32,787 bases of DNA. Origin: Desulfobacula sp. Its GTDB lineage: Bacteria; Desulfobacterota; Desulfobacteria; Desulfobacterales; Desulfobacteraceae. Both the position numbers and the translations under genes were made by a program. The stretch lies in NCBI GenBank assembly GCA_021647625.1, contig JAKIUJ010000022.1, positions 1 to 32,787 on the forward strand, written 5' to 3'. The notes beneath the pieces were generated by a model. It saw only the letters and a program-made list of their open reading frames with translations, ran no database searches and had not been told where the DNA came from. Shown here piece after piece: positions 7,226 to 17,665 of this stretch (positions within the stretch are counted from its first letter, which is position 1; each line of letters begins with the position of its first letter).

Positions 7226-7254
7226 TTGACTGGTTTCTCATTATGTGATAAGAT
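7226..7254 (+). promoter_or_regulatory. sigma70-type promoter of the LOG-family gene
   Basis: TTGACT (7226-7231) and TAAGAT (7249-7254) with exactly 17 nt between them, about 95 nt upstream of the ATG at 7350. Confidence 0.55.
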
Positions 7255-7349
7255 TTTTTTTTCTTAATCAAACTAACATAGATGGGAAAAATATACCACG
7301 ATCATCCTGACAATGGGCATAATATAAGCAAGGTATTGGAATAATCAAT

Positions 7350-8015
7350 ATGAAAAAATCACCAATGAATGGAAATTATCCCATCAATGATTTTAAATCC
7401 GGAGAATCCTGGCGATTATTTAAAATCATGGGAGAATTTGTAGAAGGTATAGATTCACTGCACAAACTAGGGCCTGCTGTATCTATTTTTGGTTCTGCAA
7501 GAATTAAGAATGATCATCCTTATTACAAAAAAGCCGAAAATCTGGCCAATTTGTTTGGTCAAAAAGGATATGCGGTTATTACAGGCGGAGGCGGCGGTAT
7601 TATGGAAGCTGCTAATAAGGGTGCAACAAATGCAAATGTTGAATCTGTCGGGTTGAATATTAACCTGCCGTTTGAACAAAAACCCAATCCGTTTGCGACC
7701 ACACAAATTGAATTCAATTATTTTTTTGTTCGCAAGGTCATGTTTTTAAAATATGCACAGGCTTATATTATATTGCCCGGAGGGTTTGGAACTTTAGATG
7801 AACTGTTTGAAACCGTTACCTTGATTCAAACACAGAGAATAAGGAAAGTTCCTATTATCCTTGTTGGAAAAGAGTATTGGGACGGGTTGATCCAATGGGT
7901 GAAAAAAAAATTCTTGCAAGAAAAAATGATTTCGGAAAAAGACTTGAATTTAGTCCATGTTTTGGATGATCCGCAAAAAATTGTTAGAGTGGTTGAAGAC
8001 TTCCACAAAGATTGA
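7350..8015 (+). CDS. LOG family (TIGR00730) nucleotide-processing protein
   Basis: The 221-residue Rossmann-fold protein carries the two family signatures: GGGGGIMEAANKGA (residues 79-92) and PGGFGTLDELFE (143-154), the second being the PGGxGTxxE motif that holds the catalytic Arg/Glu site together with an Arg from the preceding helix (FFVRKVMFLK). Family members characterised biochemically hydrolyse nucleoside monophosphates to a free base and ribose 5-phosphate (cytokinin-activating 'Lonely guy' proteins, and AMP/pyrimidine nucleosidases such as E. coli PpnN). The substrate here cannot be read from the sequence; 'lysine decarboxylase' is an old misannotation of this family. It stands alone on the plus strand between two minus-strand genes and has its own promoter. 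It converges with the cyclase gene, leaving 7 nt between stops. Confidence 0.9.
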   Translation: MKKSPMNGNYPINDFKSGESWRLFKIMGEFVEGIDSLHKLGPAVSIFGSARIKNDHPYYKKAENLANLFGQKGYAVITGGGGGIMEAANKGATNANVESVGLNINLPFEQKPNPFATTQIEFNYFFVRKVMFLKYAQAYIILPGGFGTLDELFETVTLIQTQRIRKVPIILVGKEYWDGLIQWVKKKFLQEKMISEKDLNLVHVLDDPQKIVRVVEDFHKD

Positions 8016-8022
8016 TATTTTT

Positions 8023-11000
8023 TTACCTGGAAACACCTTTTGAAAAATAAAACGCTGTATTTACGGGTAACTTTTTAATTTCGATTCTGGTCAAAATATC
8101 TTTTTTAACATCTTCCATAGATGAAAAACCAAGGTTTGAATATACGGATTTGCAAAACATTTCTCCCCATGAGTTTAAATAAATCACCGTATACTCTGTG
8201 ACCAGATTCTGCTGCTTTGGTGCGTAAAAATTAATCGAAATAAACAGATGCATCACTTTATTTTTCTCAAGGAGTTGATCAAAACCGGCAGTCTCTTGTA
8301 TAACAGGCCCTAAAAAATCATTAATTGTTTTAAAGAGCTTTCTGACATCATCGTAAGTGACATAGGTTGGATTAGGTATCAGATTAATGATTGCAGATTC
8401 ATTGTATAAACCATTATTAACCAGCCAGGCACCAATCTCTTCAATCGTTTTTGCACGAATGAGTGATTCTTCCTGATCATGAAAAGCCCGGGCATTTTTA
8501 TTGATCAACTCCCAGGTACCAAGATGATTTTCTTTTTTGAGATACTTTAAATGAAGTCCTGAAAAATGACGATCACTTCTGGAGACCAGCAGCACCTTTC
8601 CCACTTTTCCCTGTTGTTTGGAAAATTCAATAAAAACCTTTCGTCCCAATATTGTTCTATCTTCAGGACTAATTTGAGACCCTCCATGAAATAATTTTTC
8701 AAACGCTTGATTCACTGTTTTATATTTTTTCACCATGTAATTTTCTATGGTGGCTGACAGTCGTGAAATATCGCTATATTGCCAGGCCTTAAAATTGCCA
8801 ATTTCAAATACTTTTTGTTTTTCCCATCCCCATTTGATCAGGCATTTCTCCAATAGAATTTTTCTTAATCCAAAAACAGTGCCGTCGATTTGGGAATCAT
8901 TGGAAATGCCAAGTTTCAAAAAAAAACAAGTTAACAGAATTGAAACGGATTCTTGATCGTCTAATGCCTGGTAATAATTCAAAAGACTATTTATAAGGAT
9001 GAAATAAGAATCATTGTGGGCAACTCCTAAATTCCTTCCTGAATTCATCCATTCGTCTTTATATGTATTGCACAGGAGTGGTTTTTTTCCATACTCATTT
9101 ATGAATTTTTCAAGCAACGCCATTTTTATCACGGATTTAAACGGACTTTTTAACCATTTGACCATTTGCCAGATTGAGGCACCGTAATATTCGTTTGTTG
9201 AAATAGCATGGATATCTCCAAGATCTATGTAACGGCCGACATTGGGAAGATTTGAAATACCTTTTAAAATAATATTGTAATAATGGATACTAATGCCATT
9301 TGGTAAAACCGCCCATAACGGCAGTTTACCGGCAACATAAATCATTGTGCGGTAAAACTCTTCTTTTAAAAGCCTGGCTTGCGCAGAACCGGAACTTTCA
9401 ATTGTAGAACCGCCAAAATCATTATTTTTTGCCTTAAAAATATCCACAAGGAAAAAAGTAACTTGGGTGTCGAACATTTTTTGAGCAAACCCTTCCAAAA
9501 TCAACAGTTTTTTTTCTAATAATTTAAGTTGCAAATCACTGAATTTTTTTTCATTAATACAGACCCAGTAGTCAATATCCGAGTCAACGGTCTGTGCAAA
9601 AGACCCTATACTTCCAATGGTGAATAACCCTTCGATTCCAGGTTGCACCTGGCGCCTGACAGGCAATGTTTTTGATTTAATGTATTGTGATACTATCTGT
9701 CTTGTTTTGGTGCAGGGCAGATAATCATAAATCCCCTTGGGTGTCTGCTTATTAAAATGATCTTCAATACCGGGGAAACTTGTATTCTCATGAAGAAGAA
9801 AGGGAATAATATGAAAAAGATGGGCCTGCCTGGGTTTAAAAATATCAAATGCCGTTAGAAGGCTCATCCGGTTTTGTCTGAAGAATTTTTTTTCACCATA
9901 ATGAATAAATTCGCTAAACAATAGTATATTTATCTTTTCAACAATAGGTTTATTCATTTTTGGGATATCCATTGACCCTAACTGGTATTTTCTGTTGTTA
10001 AACTGGATATTTGAATTGGGATGTGTCGATCGAAAACTATAGGGAAAACGACAGAATCTGGCCTTTGTATTTGAAAAATCAGTTTGTTCGATATTGGACT
10101 TAACAAAAGAAACCGCCGATATTTTGGCATAGGCAAATGATGATCCGGTTAAATCGGTTTGGTTAAATGAACTTTTTGACAGGGTTGCTGCAAGGAATGA
10201 AACATCTTTTAATGATGCGTTATTAAAATTGCAATTAAACGTGGAAACATGCTGGAAGCTGCAATTTTTAAACACAGCTCCTTTTGCATTGACATTTATA
10301 AATACAGCATGGTCAAAACTCACAGACTCAAATTTTGTTTCACGCATATCAACATTGTAAAAAATACTTTTTTTAAATAGACAATTTAAAAAAGATGCAT
10401 TCGAAAAATCACAATTCACCATGATTGATGTATTAAAATAGATAGCAGCAAGGTAGGATAAATTGGAAAGGTTGACGTCACAAAGTGTTTCTCCTTCAAA
10501 ATTTATAGGAGACACGCTTTTATTTGCTCTTAATTGATTTACTTTATTCCGGTTTGCATTAGAAAATATAGACTTAATAAACCCTTGATTCTTTTTGATT
10601 TTTTTTTCTACATATTCAACAACCGGATCAAACTCTTCTTCAATACTGTTCTTTTCTTTTTTTAAAAGTGCTTTGGTTGTATCGATAAACCTTGTAATAC
10701 TTATACGGACGGAATCCTTGGAATCATTATCAAATTCTTTTAACAGTTTGACAACACGTTCGGGTCGTTTTTTAATTATTCCATATATGCAGGCTATATT
10801 GATATCAAGATTGGTGCGTTCATATAATTCTTTGTTCAGGGCAATATCCTGAATGAGAAAGAAAGAAAGCCGGTTCAGGTTGGATAATTCATTTTTCAAA
10901 AGCGGCAAAAGTTTCGGATAATTGTCCCGCATGATTTCCATAACAGTATATATTGGCAGTTTACCCGAGACAATCAGTGCTTTTGTTGCCTGGAATTGTT

Positions 11001-11892
11001 CCTCTTTGTCCATCTTATTAAACATTTCTAAAATCGGATGAAATGCTTTTTGATGAATACCCAGTGTTGAGTTTTCAATGATTTTGTAAATCGTCATTCT
11101 TACACTCTTATCTTTCTCATTGGCCAGGGCTTTGATAAGCATGTCGGTGGGAACAGTAGTGACAATCATTGAAAGCGCTTTTAAACCACGGATGCGGACA
11201 TCAACAGCCGGAGACCTGACCTCTCTTAAAATGATTTGATCCGGGTCCCTCAGAGCTGCCGATAAGTTAAGTAAAAAAGGATCTGTACTGCGTTGTTGGT
11301 CAAAAAGTTGTGCATAATATTTAACAACTGTATTTTTTTGATCGATTGATTGCAAAATACGCTTAAAAACAAGGCCAAATTGCAATCTGGAACCGGGGTC
11401 TGTCAGTAAATACTGGTCCACAAAATCCAATTGTTCTTTTTGGGAAATGGTTGAAATTATTTTTTCTGTTGCAGCAAGACTGATACGCTTCATCGACAGG
11501 GCTTTAAATGCAAATTTTGCGCCCTGTCCGTCAATACCAATCAAAATTTTAAAATAAAAACTTTGCTCGTTGAAGGGTAATTCAGGAACAAGTTGTGAAT
11601 AAAGTCTGTAACACACGGAAGCTGAAGTTTTCATCCCTTGGTCATACTTTATTTTGTCTGAGTGATCCTTTAACAGGTTATGAATTTTTAATTCAATCTG
11701 TTCAAGTGCCTTTCGGGCGTTATTTCGAATGGAAAAATGATAGGAGGACAACCCTTTCAACACAGGGATAATACCTATGTCCGGTTCAAGATCTGCAGCA
11801 GTTTCAACAAGAGTTGCTTTCTCATCTTCCGATAGGTCCTCCCAATGGGATTCAAATGTATGAATGTTCATTTTGTTTAATAGCAGGTCCAT
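8023..11892 (-). CDS. Fusion protein: HEAT-like repeats + pentapeptide repeats + class I adenylate cyclase
   Basis: The 1289-residue protein has three parts. Residues about 30-430 are a helical, HEAT-like repeat region (for example DVRIRGLKALSMI, KSVRMTIYKIIEN, DSVRISITRFID). Residues about 465-615 are pentapeptide repeats with a Phe/Leu every five residues (NCDFSNASFLNCLF, GAVFKNCSF), forming a predicted right-handed beta-helix. Residues about 655-1289 match class I (CyaA-type) adenylate cyclase: GIYDYLP, the nucleotidyltransferase motif GSIGSFAQTVDSDIDYW with GS at 760-761 and metal-binding Asp772 and Asp774, LLKEEFYRTMIYVAGK, EYYGASIWQM and the later YLNSWGE segment. About 200 residues equivalent to the E. 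coli CyaA C-terminal end are missing. Predicted activity is ATP to cAMP. No signal peptide or membrane segment is seen. Two starts are possible, ATG 11892 or 11871; neither has a strong Shine-Dalgarno. It is divergent from parE. Confidence 0.9.
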   Translation of the reverse strand: MDLLLNKMNIHTFESHWEDLSEDEKATLVETAADLEPDIGIIPVLKGLSSYHFSIRNNARKALEQIELKIHNLLKDHSDKIKYDQGMKTSASVCYRLYSQLVPELPFNEQSFYFKILIGIDGQGAKFAFKALSMKRISLAATEKIISTISQKEQLDFVDQYLLTDPGSRLQFGLVFKRILQSIDQKNTVVKYYAQLFDQQRSTDPFLLNLSAALRDPDQIILREVRSPAVDVRIRGLKALSMIVTTVPTDMLIKALANEKDKSVRMTIYKIIENSTLGIHQKAFHPILEMFNKMDKEEQFQATKALIVSGKLPIYTVMEIMRDNYPKLLPLLKNELSNLNRLSFFLIQDIALNKELYERTNLDINIACIYGIIKKRPERVVKLLKEFDNDSKDSVRISITRFIDTTKALLKKEKNSIEEEFDPVVEYVEKKIKKNQGFIKSIFSNANRNKVNQLRANKSVSPINFEGETLCDVNLSNLSYLAAIYFNTSIMVNCDFSNASFLNCLFKKSIFYNVDMRETKFESVSFDHAVFINVNAKGAVFKNCSFQHVSTFNCNFNNASLKDVSFLAATLSKSSFNQTDLTGSSFAYAKISAVSFVKSNIEQTDFSNTKARFCRFPYSFRSTHPNSNIQFNNRKYQLGSMDIPKMNKPIVEKINILLFSEFIHYGEKKFFRQNRMSLLTAFDIFKPRQAHLFHIIPFLLHENTSFPGIEDHFNKQTPKGIYDYLPCTKTRQIVSQYIKSKTLPVRRQVQPGIEGLFTIGSIGSFAQTVDSDIDYWVCINEKKFSDLQLKLLEKKLLILEGFAQKMFDTQVTFFLVDIFKAKNNDFGGSTIESSGSAQARLLKEEFYRTMIYVAGKLPLWAVLPNGISIHYYNIILKGISNLPNVGRYIDLGDIHAISTNEYYGASIWQMVKWLKSPFKSVIKMALLEKFINEYGKKPLLCNTYKDEWMNSGRNLGVAHNDSYFILINSLLNYYQALDDQESVSILLTCFFLKLGISNDSQIDGTVFGLRKILLEKCLIKWGWEKQKVFEIGNFKAWQYSDISRLSATIENYMVKKYKTVNQAFEKLFHGGSQISPEDRTILGRKVFIEFSKQQGKVGKVLLVSRSDRHFSGLHLKYLKKENHLGTWELINKNARAFHDQEESLIRAKTIEEIGAWLVNNGLYNESAIINLIPNPTYVTYDDVRKLFKTINDFLGPVIQETAGFDQLLEKNKVMHLFISINFYAPKQQNLVTEYTVIYLNSWGEMFCKSVYSNLGFSSMEDVKKDILTRIEIKKLPVNTAFYFSKGVSR

Positions 11893-11931
11893 ATAAATAA
11901 TTATTTCCTATTTTTACATTTCCAAATAAAA

Positions 11932-11976
11932 ATGGTATAGGCTAATGTTTAAAATCGCATATATTTTATATACCAT
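11932..11976. promoter_or_regulatory. Inverted repeat in the divergent cyclase-parE promoter region
   Basis: ATGGTATA (11932-11939) and TATACCAT (11969-11976) are perfect 8-bp inverted repeats with 29 nt between, inside the 97-nt region between the two divergent genes. The half-sites are 37 bp apart centre to centre, between three and four helical turns. It may be an operator pair or simply AT-rich promoter sequence. Confidence 0.3.
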
Positions 11977-11989
11977 ACTGAATTGAATT

Positions 11990-13933
11990 ATGAAATTATT
12001 TGAACCAACAAACGAAAATCGAGAATTGAACGGCACGTATAATGCTGAATCCATTGAAGTTTTAAAAGGACTTGATCCTGTAAAACGTCGGCCTGGGATG
12101 TATACCGACACATCAAGTCCGGATCATCTTGCTTTTGAAGTCATTGATAATTCCGTTGATGAAGCCATTGCCGGTTTTGCAACAAAGATTTCAGTTGAGT
12201 TTAGAGCGGATAACTCTTTAATTGTTTCAGATAATGGCCGTGGCATGCCTGTGGATATCCACCCGAAAGAAAAAATATCCGGTGTTGAATTAATTATGTC
12301 AAAGCTGCATGCAGGCGCCAAATTTTCAAACAAAGATTACAGCTATTCCGGCGGATTACATGGTGTTGGTGTTTCTGTAGTAAACGCCCTGTCGATGGAT
12401 TTAAGCATCCAAATAAAAAGGAACGGACATCAATATCATATTGGATTTAAAAACGGAGATAAAGTCAGTGACCTTAAGGTCATGAATAAATTGGAAAAAG
12501 ACGAATCCGGTACAATCGTCCAATTTTATCCTGACATTTCCTATTTTGATATCCCTCATTTTTCCAGGGATGCTATAAAAACAGCTTTAAAATCCAAAGC
12601 GGTTCTCTGCAAAGGTCTGATTACGTCGTTTTATGATGAAACAAGCGATGAAACGATAACCTGGCAATATAATCATGGCTTAGATGATTATCTTAATGAA
12701 AATTTAAAAAACCGTGACTGCCTTTTTCCGGCTCCTTTTGACGGCGAGGTCCCAGGGGATGACATTCATATCATCTGGGCTGTGAACTGGACACTGGAAT
12801 CCGGAAATAACCCTGAAGAAAGCTATGTTAACCTGATTCCAACCCGATTGGGCGGCACCCATGTAAACGGATTTCGTTCCGGTCTGCTGGAGTCAGTCAG
12901 AGAATTTTGTAAATTCAGAAATCTGTTACCCAAAGGCCTCTACCTTGCTCCGGAGGATATCTGGGACAGGGTCGGTTACATCCTTTCGATAAAACTGTCC
13001 GATGCACAGTTTTCAGGTCAAACAAAAGAACGGTTATCCTCCCGATTTTGTGCAAACCTTGTGAATATTAAAATCCGGGATGCGTTCAGTTTATGGCTTA
13101 ATCAAAATATTCAAGCAGGTGAAAAACTTGCTCAAATGGCCATAGACAATGCAAAGAACCGAATTAAAAAATCAAAAAAAGTTACAAAGAAAAAATCAAG
13201 AAACGGTGGAACCCTTCCTGCAAAATTATCGGATTGTTCAAGCCTGGATCAAAATAAAAGAGAACTGTTTTTTGTCGAGGGTGATTCCGCCGGAGGGTCT
13301 GCAAAACAGGCACGAGACAGACGATTTCAAGCCATAATGCCATTGAGAGGAAAAATATTAAACACCTGGGATGTCGATTCTTCAACCGTTGCCGATTCAA
13401 AAGAAATAAAAGATATTGCCCAGGTCATAGGCGTAATCCCCGGTTCCGAAGATATTTCAAAATTAAGATATAATAAAATCTGCATCCTGGCGGATGCGGA
13501 TTCAGATGGTCTCCATATTGCCACCTTGATATGTGCATTATTTTTAAAACATTATCCAAAAGTTGTTAAAAATGGTCATGTTTTTGTTGCCATGCCCCCT
13601 TTATATCGAATTGATGCAGGCAAAAAAGTTTATTATGCACTGGACGATGATGAAAAAGACGCAATTATAAAACGGGTGAACAGACGCAAAAGGCCGGGAA
13701 AAATTAATATCCAGCGTTTTAAGGGGCTGGGAGAAATGAATCCTATGCAACTTCGGGAAACAACCATTTGCCCGGATTCAAGAAGGCTTGTACAACTATC
13801 CATAGAACAAGATGACAAACACACACTAGAAGAGGTATACGAGACTATGGATATGCTGCTTGGTAAAAAACGGGCAAAAGACAGAAAAAAATGGATAGAA
13901 TCAAACGGTAATATTAAAGAGATGGATCAATGA
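11990..13933 (+). CDS. parE: DNA topoisomerase IV subunit B
   Basis: A 647-residue type IIA topoisomerase ATPase subunit. The Bergerat ATP site shows [21 protein letters not shown] and [13 protein letters not shown]; the transducer shows the QTKERL-type loop (GQTKERLSS); the TOPRIM domain shows [20 protein letters not shown] and [54 protein letters not shown] and the N-terminal [27 protein letters not shown] resemble ParE rather than GyrB, as does the parC partner. ParE supplies ATP-driven strand passage for decatenating sister chromosomes. The gene ends in a 4-nt ATGA overlap with parC. The ATG at 11990 lacks a good ribosome binding site, so the N-terminus is less certain than the rest. Confidence 0.94.
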   Translation: MKLFEPTNENRELNGTYNAESIEVLKGLDPVKRRPGMYTDTSSPDHLAFEVIDNSVDEAIAGFATKISVEFRADNSLIVSDNGRGMPVDIHPKEKISGVELIMSKLHAGAKFSNKDYSYSGGLHGVGVSVVNALSMDLSIQIKRNGHQYHIGFKNGDKVSDLKVMNKLEKDESGTIVQFYPDISYFDIPHFSRDAIKTALKSKAVLCKGLITSFYDETSDETITWQYNHGLDDYLNENLKNRDCLFPAPFDGEVPGDDIHIIWAVNWTLESGNNPEESYVNLIPTRLGGTHVNGFRSGLLESVREFCKFRNLLPKGLYLAPEDIWDRVGYILSIKLSDAQFSGQTKERLSSRFCANLVNIKIRDAFSLWLNQNIQAGEKLAQMAIDNAKNRIKKSKKVTKKKSRNGGTLPAKLSDCSSLDQNKRELFFVEGDSAGGSAKQARDRRFQAIMPLRGKILNTWDVDSSTVADSKEIKDIAQVIGVIPGSEDISKLRYNKICILADADSDGLHIATLICALFLKHYPKVVKNGHVFVAMPPLYRIDAGKKVYYALDDDEKDAIIKRVNRRKRPGKINIQRFKGLGEMNPMQLRETTICPDSRRLVQLSIEQDDKHTLEEVYETMDMLLGKKRAKDRKKWIESNGNIKEMDQ

Positions 13934-16239
13934 AGCAGGCGCTTACCCCCCAATTAGAAGATTTTGACACGATCCCTTTTCAGGATTTTGCAAAAAAGGC
14001 GTATCTTAACTATTCAATGTACGTCATTCTGGATCGTGCCCTGCCCCACATTGGTGATGGTTTAAAGCCTGTTCAACGGCGTATTATTTATTCCATGAGT
14101 CAGTTGGGGTTGAGCTCTACTGCAAAATTTAAAAAATCAGCCAGAACCGTTGGGGATGTATTGGGTAAATTTCATCCGCACGGTGACACTGCCTGCTATG
14201 AAGCCATGGTGCATTTGGCCCAGCCTTTTTCCATGCGGTATACCCTTGTGGACGGGCAGGGAAACTGGGGTGATCCAAATGATCCAAAATCATTTGCAGC
14301 CATGCGATATACCGAATCAAGGTTATCAAAATATGCACAAATATTCCTCAAAGAATTGGAATTTGGAACGGTTGACTGGGTACCCAACTTTGATGGAACG
14401 CTTGAAGAACCCACACTATTACCGGCAAGACTGCCCAATATCTTGTTGAATGGCTCCATGGGCATTGCTGTTGGTATGGCCACCCATATCCTGCCCCACA
14501 ACTTAAGAGAAGTTGCCAAGGCACTGATTTATCTCATTGATAATGATGATGCTGATCTGGATACTGTGTGCAAACTGATCAAAGGCCCTGATTTCCCCAC
14601 CGATGCTGAAATCATAACATCTTCCGAAGAGATAAAAGAGATATACAGGATAGGCAGAGGCAGGATAAAAATGCGGGCAAAATACCATATAGAAGACGGA
14701 GAAATAATTTTTATTGCCCTTCCTTATCAGGCATCTGTTGAAAAAATATACGAGCAGGTAGCCGGCCAGATGGAGGCCAAAAAGCTGCCCATGGTCAGTG
14801 ATATCAGAGATGAATCCGATCATGAGGCTCCAACCCGCCTTGTCATTATACCTAGGTCAAACAGAGTTGACCTTGACTCACTTGCCGATCATCTATTTGC
14901 CACAACCGATCTTGAAAAATCGTATTCTTTCAATATGAATATGATCGGCACGGATGGACGTCCAAAAGTCAAACCCCTCTTACCGCTATTAAGTGAATGG
15001 TTACAATTTAGGGCAGAGACTGTACGCAAAAAATTAAATTTTAAATTAAATAAAATAATTGACCGTCTTCATATCCTGGATGGATATTTAACCGCCTTTC
15101 TCAATATTGATGAAGTCATAAAAATTATTCGCCAATCAGATTCACCACAAAAGGATTTAATCAAGGCTTTTTCTTTAACAACAACACAGGCCGATGCAAT
15201 TTTAGCTATACGGTTACGGCAACTGGCAAAACTTGAAGAAATTAAATTAAAAGCTGAAAAAAAAGAACTGGAATCAGAGAAAAAAAAATTAAATAAAATC
15301 TTAAATAATGAAACCGTCTTCAAAAAATATATTAAAGATGAAATAAAATCCGATGCAAAAACCTATGGTGACAAACGGCGTTCTCCTATTAAAAAAAGAA
15401 AGGAAGCTGAAAAATTTTCTTTTACCGATGTCATTGATATAGAACCTGTTACAATTATTTTATCCCAAAACGGTTGGATCAAATCTGCAAAAGGCCATGA
15501 AATCAATCCTGAAACCGTAAAATTCAAATCAGGGGACTCACTTCTTTCTCATATTCGGACAAAGAATGATAAACCCATTATCTTTTTAGACAGCCGTGGT
15601 CGAAGTTATATGCTTTTTTCCCATGCCCTGCCATCTGCCAGAAGTATTGGAGAGCCGCTTACAGGTCATTTATCCATTCAACAAAATGCAGGTATAAAAT
15701 TTTTAATATCTGCACAACCGAACGATCATTTTCTGATGGGATCTGACAGCGGATATGGTTTCATTATCAAGTTTGAAGATTTTCAGACTCAGTATAAAAA
15801 TGGTAAAGCCATTGTTACTTTGAACCACAACCAGAACTTGTTTGCCCCATCAAAAGTATTAAATGTGAAAAAGGATCGTGTTGTCGCCATCACTTCAAAA
15901 GGAAGATTATTAATATTTAGTTTAAATCAATTGCCCTATTTAAAAAAAGGCAAGGGAAATAAAATTATATCCATCCCTAAGAAAATGACCCTTGCAAAAG
16001 TCCCGGAAAGACTTAAGTTCTTAAAAATATTGCCATTAAATTTCAATCTTGTTATACACTCGGGCAGACACGAATTAAAATTAAATCCGGGAAATCAAAA
16101 AAACTATATGGGAACACGGGGACATAGGGGTAAAAAATTACCCCAGGCATATCAAAATGTTGATAGCATTACCATCTTTCCTGTAGAGACGGATATAAAG
16201 CCTGAAATCATATCCGATATTGACACCGATACTGAGTAA
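13930..16239 (+). CDS. parC: DNA topoisomerase IV subunit A
   Basis: A 769-residue DNA-cleavage subunit. The N-terminal [41 protein letters not shown] and the active-site AAMRYTES with catalytic Tyr127 match ParC. There is no GyrA box (QRRGGKG type) in the C-terminal beta-pinwheel region, which supports ParC over GyrA. A Lys-rich coiled segment lies near residues 435-460 ([20 protein letters not shown]). The quinolone-contact position corresponding to E. coli Ser80 is Thr87 here ([10 protein letters not shown]), with the following acidic residue Glu91 kept. It overlaps parE by 4 nt and is followed 2 nt later by mltF, forming one transcription unit. Confidence 0.95.
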   Translation: MKQALTPQLEDFDTIPFQDFAKKAYLNYSMYVILDRALPHIGDGLKPVQRRIIYSMSQLGLSSTAKFKKSARTVGDVLGKFHPHGDTACYEAMVHLAQPFSMRYTLVDGQGNWGDPNDPKSFAAMRYTESRLSKYAQIFLKELEFGTVDWVPNFDGTLEEPTLLPARLPNILLNGSMGIAVGMATHILPHNLREVAKALIYLIDNDDADLDTVCKLIKGPDFPTDAEIITSSEEIKEIYRIGRGRIKMRAKYHIEDGEIIFIALPYQASVEKIYEQVAGQMEAKKLPMVSDIRDESDHEAPTRLVIIPRSNRVDLDSLADHLFATTDLEKSYSFNMNMIGTDGRPKVKPLLPLLSEWLQFRAETVRKKLNFKLNKIIDRLHILDGYLTAFLNIDEVIKIIRQSDSPQKDLIKAFSLTTTQADAILAIRLRQLAKLEEIKLKAEKKELESEKKKLNKILNNETVFKKYIKDEIKSDAKTYGDKRRSPIKKRKEAEKFSFTDVIDIEPVTIILSQNGWIKSAKGHEINPETVKFKSGDSLLSHIRTKNDKPIIFLDSRGRSYMLFSHALPSARSIGEPLTGHLSIQQNAGIKFLISAQPNDHFLMGSDSGYGFIIKFEDFQTQYKNGKAIVTLNHNQNLFAPSKVLNVKKDRVVAITSKGRLLIFSLNQLPYLKKGKGNKIISIPKKMTLAKVPERLKFLKILPLNFNLVIHSGRHELKLNPGNQKNYMGTRGHRGKKLPQAYQNVDSITIFPVETDIKPEIISDIDTDTE

Positions 16240-16241
16240 TT

Positions 16242-17627
16242 ATGCGAAAAGTAATTTTTGACAACCTAATTTTTCTGATTCTTACAGGACTGATATCAAT
16301 CTTACTTTTTATATCTGTGTTGATTCATAACAAACCGTTTGGTCACGATTTTGGCAGTGTGGAACGAATTAAAAAAACCGGGGTTCTACGACTTATCACA
16401 AACAATTCAATCAATTCATACCATTATTATAACGATAAACCCACCGGATTTGAATATGACCTTTCATTGGCATTTGCCGACTTTCTTAATGTTGATCTGG
16501 ATATCACAACTCCTGGCTGGAATAATATGTTCTCTTATCTTGAACAGGGAAAAGGAGACTTTATCGCTGCCGGACTTGCCATTACGCGCGAACGGCTTGA
16601 ACAAGTCAATTTTTCAATTCCTTATATGACCATACAACAGCATATAATACATCATAATATGGTGTTCGGACCCAAAAGTATCGAGGATCTGACCTTCAGA
16701 ACCATTCATGTCCGCAGGGGAACATCCTATCACTCAAGGCTTGAAGAGATAAAAAAATCAGGAATTAATTTAAGCTATATTCTTTATGACAATATCCCGA
16801 CTGAAGAATTCATTCGCCAGGTTCATGAACAGGAAATTAAATTCACTGTTGCGGACAATCATATTGCATATTTAAATCAGCGCTACTATCCGGATATCCG
16901 CATCGGCATCCCGCTTCAGGAAAAAGAGTCCCTGGCCTGGGCAGTGCGCAAAAATGATACCCAGATGCTTGAACAAATCAATAAATTCTTCTTGTTTGCA
17001 AATGAAACAGGGTTATTAAAAAAACTATCCGATCGATATTATGCGACAACTGTGGAATCCTCGGACACGTTTGATTTAAAAAAGTTTCATCAGAGAATAA
17101 AATCCCGATTACCCAAATACAAGAAAATGATTATCGAAGAATCCATCAAATATGGATTTGACTGGAAACTGGTTGCAGCTATCGTCTATCAGGAATCTCA
17201 TTTTAATCCCAATGCAAAAAGTTTTACTAATGTTCAAGGACTTATGCAGGTGACCGCTGTTACCGCTCAGGAAATGGGTATTAATAATAGACTCAAACCC
17301 AGCGAAAGTATCCGGGCCGGCATTAAATATTTAAACAAAATGATACACAAATTCGACTATCTTGAAGATGATTATGAAAGGATACTTTTTGCCCTGGCAA
17401 GCTACAATATCGGATATGGTCATGTTTTGGATGCCATGCTGATTGCCCGGGAAAAGGGTCTGGACGAAACCAAATGGCAGAATGTGAAAACAACGCTTCC
17501 TTTATTATCAAAATCAAAATACTATAAAAAAACCAAACACGGATATGCTAGAGGCTGGGAACCTGTAAAATACGTTGAGCGTATCCTGACCTATTTTGAT
17601 ATACTCAAACAAAAAGATTACATTTGA
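16242..17627 (+). CDS. mltF: Membrane-bound lytic murein transglycosylase F
   Basis: A 461-residue protein with an N-terminal hydrophobic anchor (residues about 9-28, no lipobox), a periplasmic solute-binding protein-like domain (about 40-270: GVLRLITNNSINSYHYYNDKPTGFEYDL, GDFIAAGLAITRERLEQVNFSIPY) and a C-terminal SLT goose-lysozyme-type domain (about 290-455). The catalytic Glu318 lies in YQESHFNPNA, followed by GLMQVTA, AGIKYLNKM and ASYNIGYGHV, all in the order expected. MltF cleaves the glycan strands of peptidoglycan with formation of 1,6-anhydro-MurNAc; the N-terminal domain modulates it on binding muropeptides in known members. It starts 2 nt after parC, so it appears to be in the parE-parC operon, an association with no obvious functional reason. 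Confidence 0.94.
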   Translation: MRKVIFDNLIFLILTGLISILLFISVLIHNKPFGHDFGSVERIKKTGVLRLITNNSINSYHYYNDKPTGFEYDLSLAFADFLNVDLDITTPGWNNMFSYLEQGKGDFIAAGLAITRERLEQVNFSIPYMTIQQHIIHHNMVFGPKSIEDLTFRTIHVRRGTSYHSRLEEIKKSGINLSYILYDNIPTEEFIRQVHEQEIKFTVADNHIAYLNQRYYPDIRIGIPLQEKESLAWAVRKNDTQMLEQINKFFLFANETGLLKKLSDRYYATTVESSDTFDLKKFHQRIKSRLPKYKKMIIEESIKYGFDWKLVAAIVYQESHFNPNAKSFTNVQGLMQVTAVTAQEMGINNRLKPSESIRAGIKYLNKMIHKFDYLEDDYERILFALASYNIGYGHVLDAMLIAREKGLDETKWQNVKTTLPLLSKSKYYKKTKHGYARGWEPVKYVERILTYFDILKQKDYI

Positions 17628-17665
17628 AATAGTGTCAATCCCATGAAAGGATTAAATAAATATAA

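Noticed and set aside
7350-8015. Annotation as lysine decarboxylase
   Set aside because: The PGGxGTxxE family is historically mislabelled; it is the LOG nucleotide-processing family and has no PLP-binding features.
11990-16239. Assignment as gyrB-gyrA
   Set aside because: The sequence signatures match ParE and ParC, and no GyrA box is present in the C-terminal domain of the second protein.
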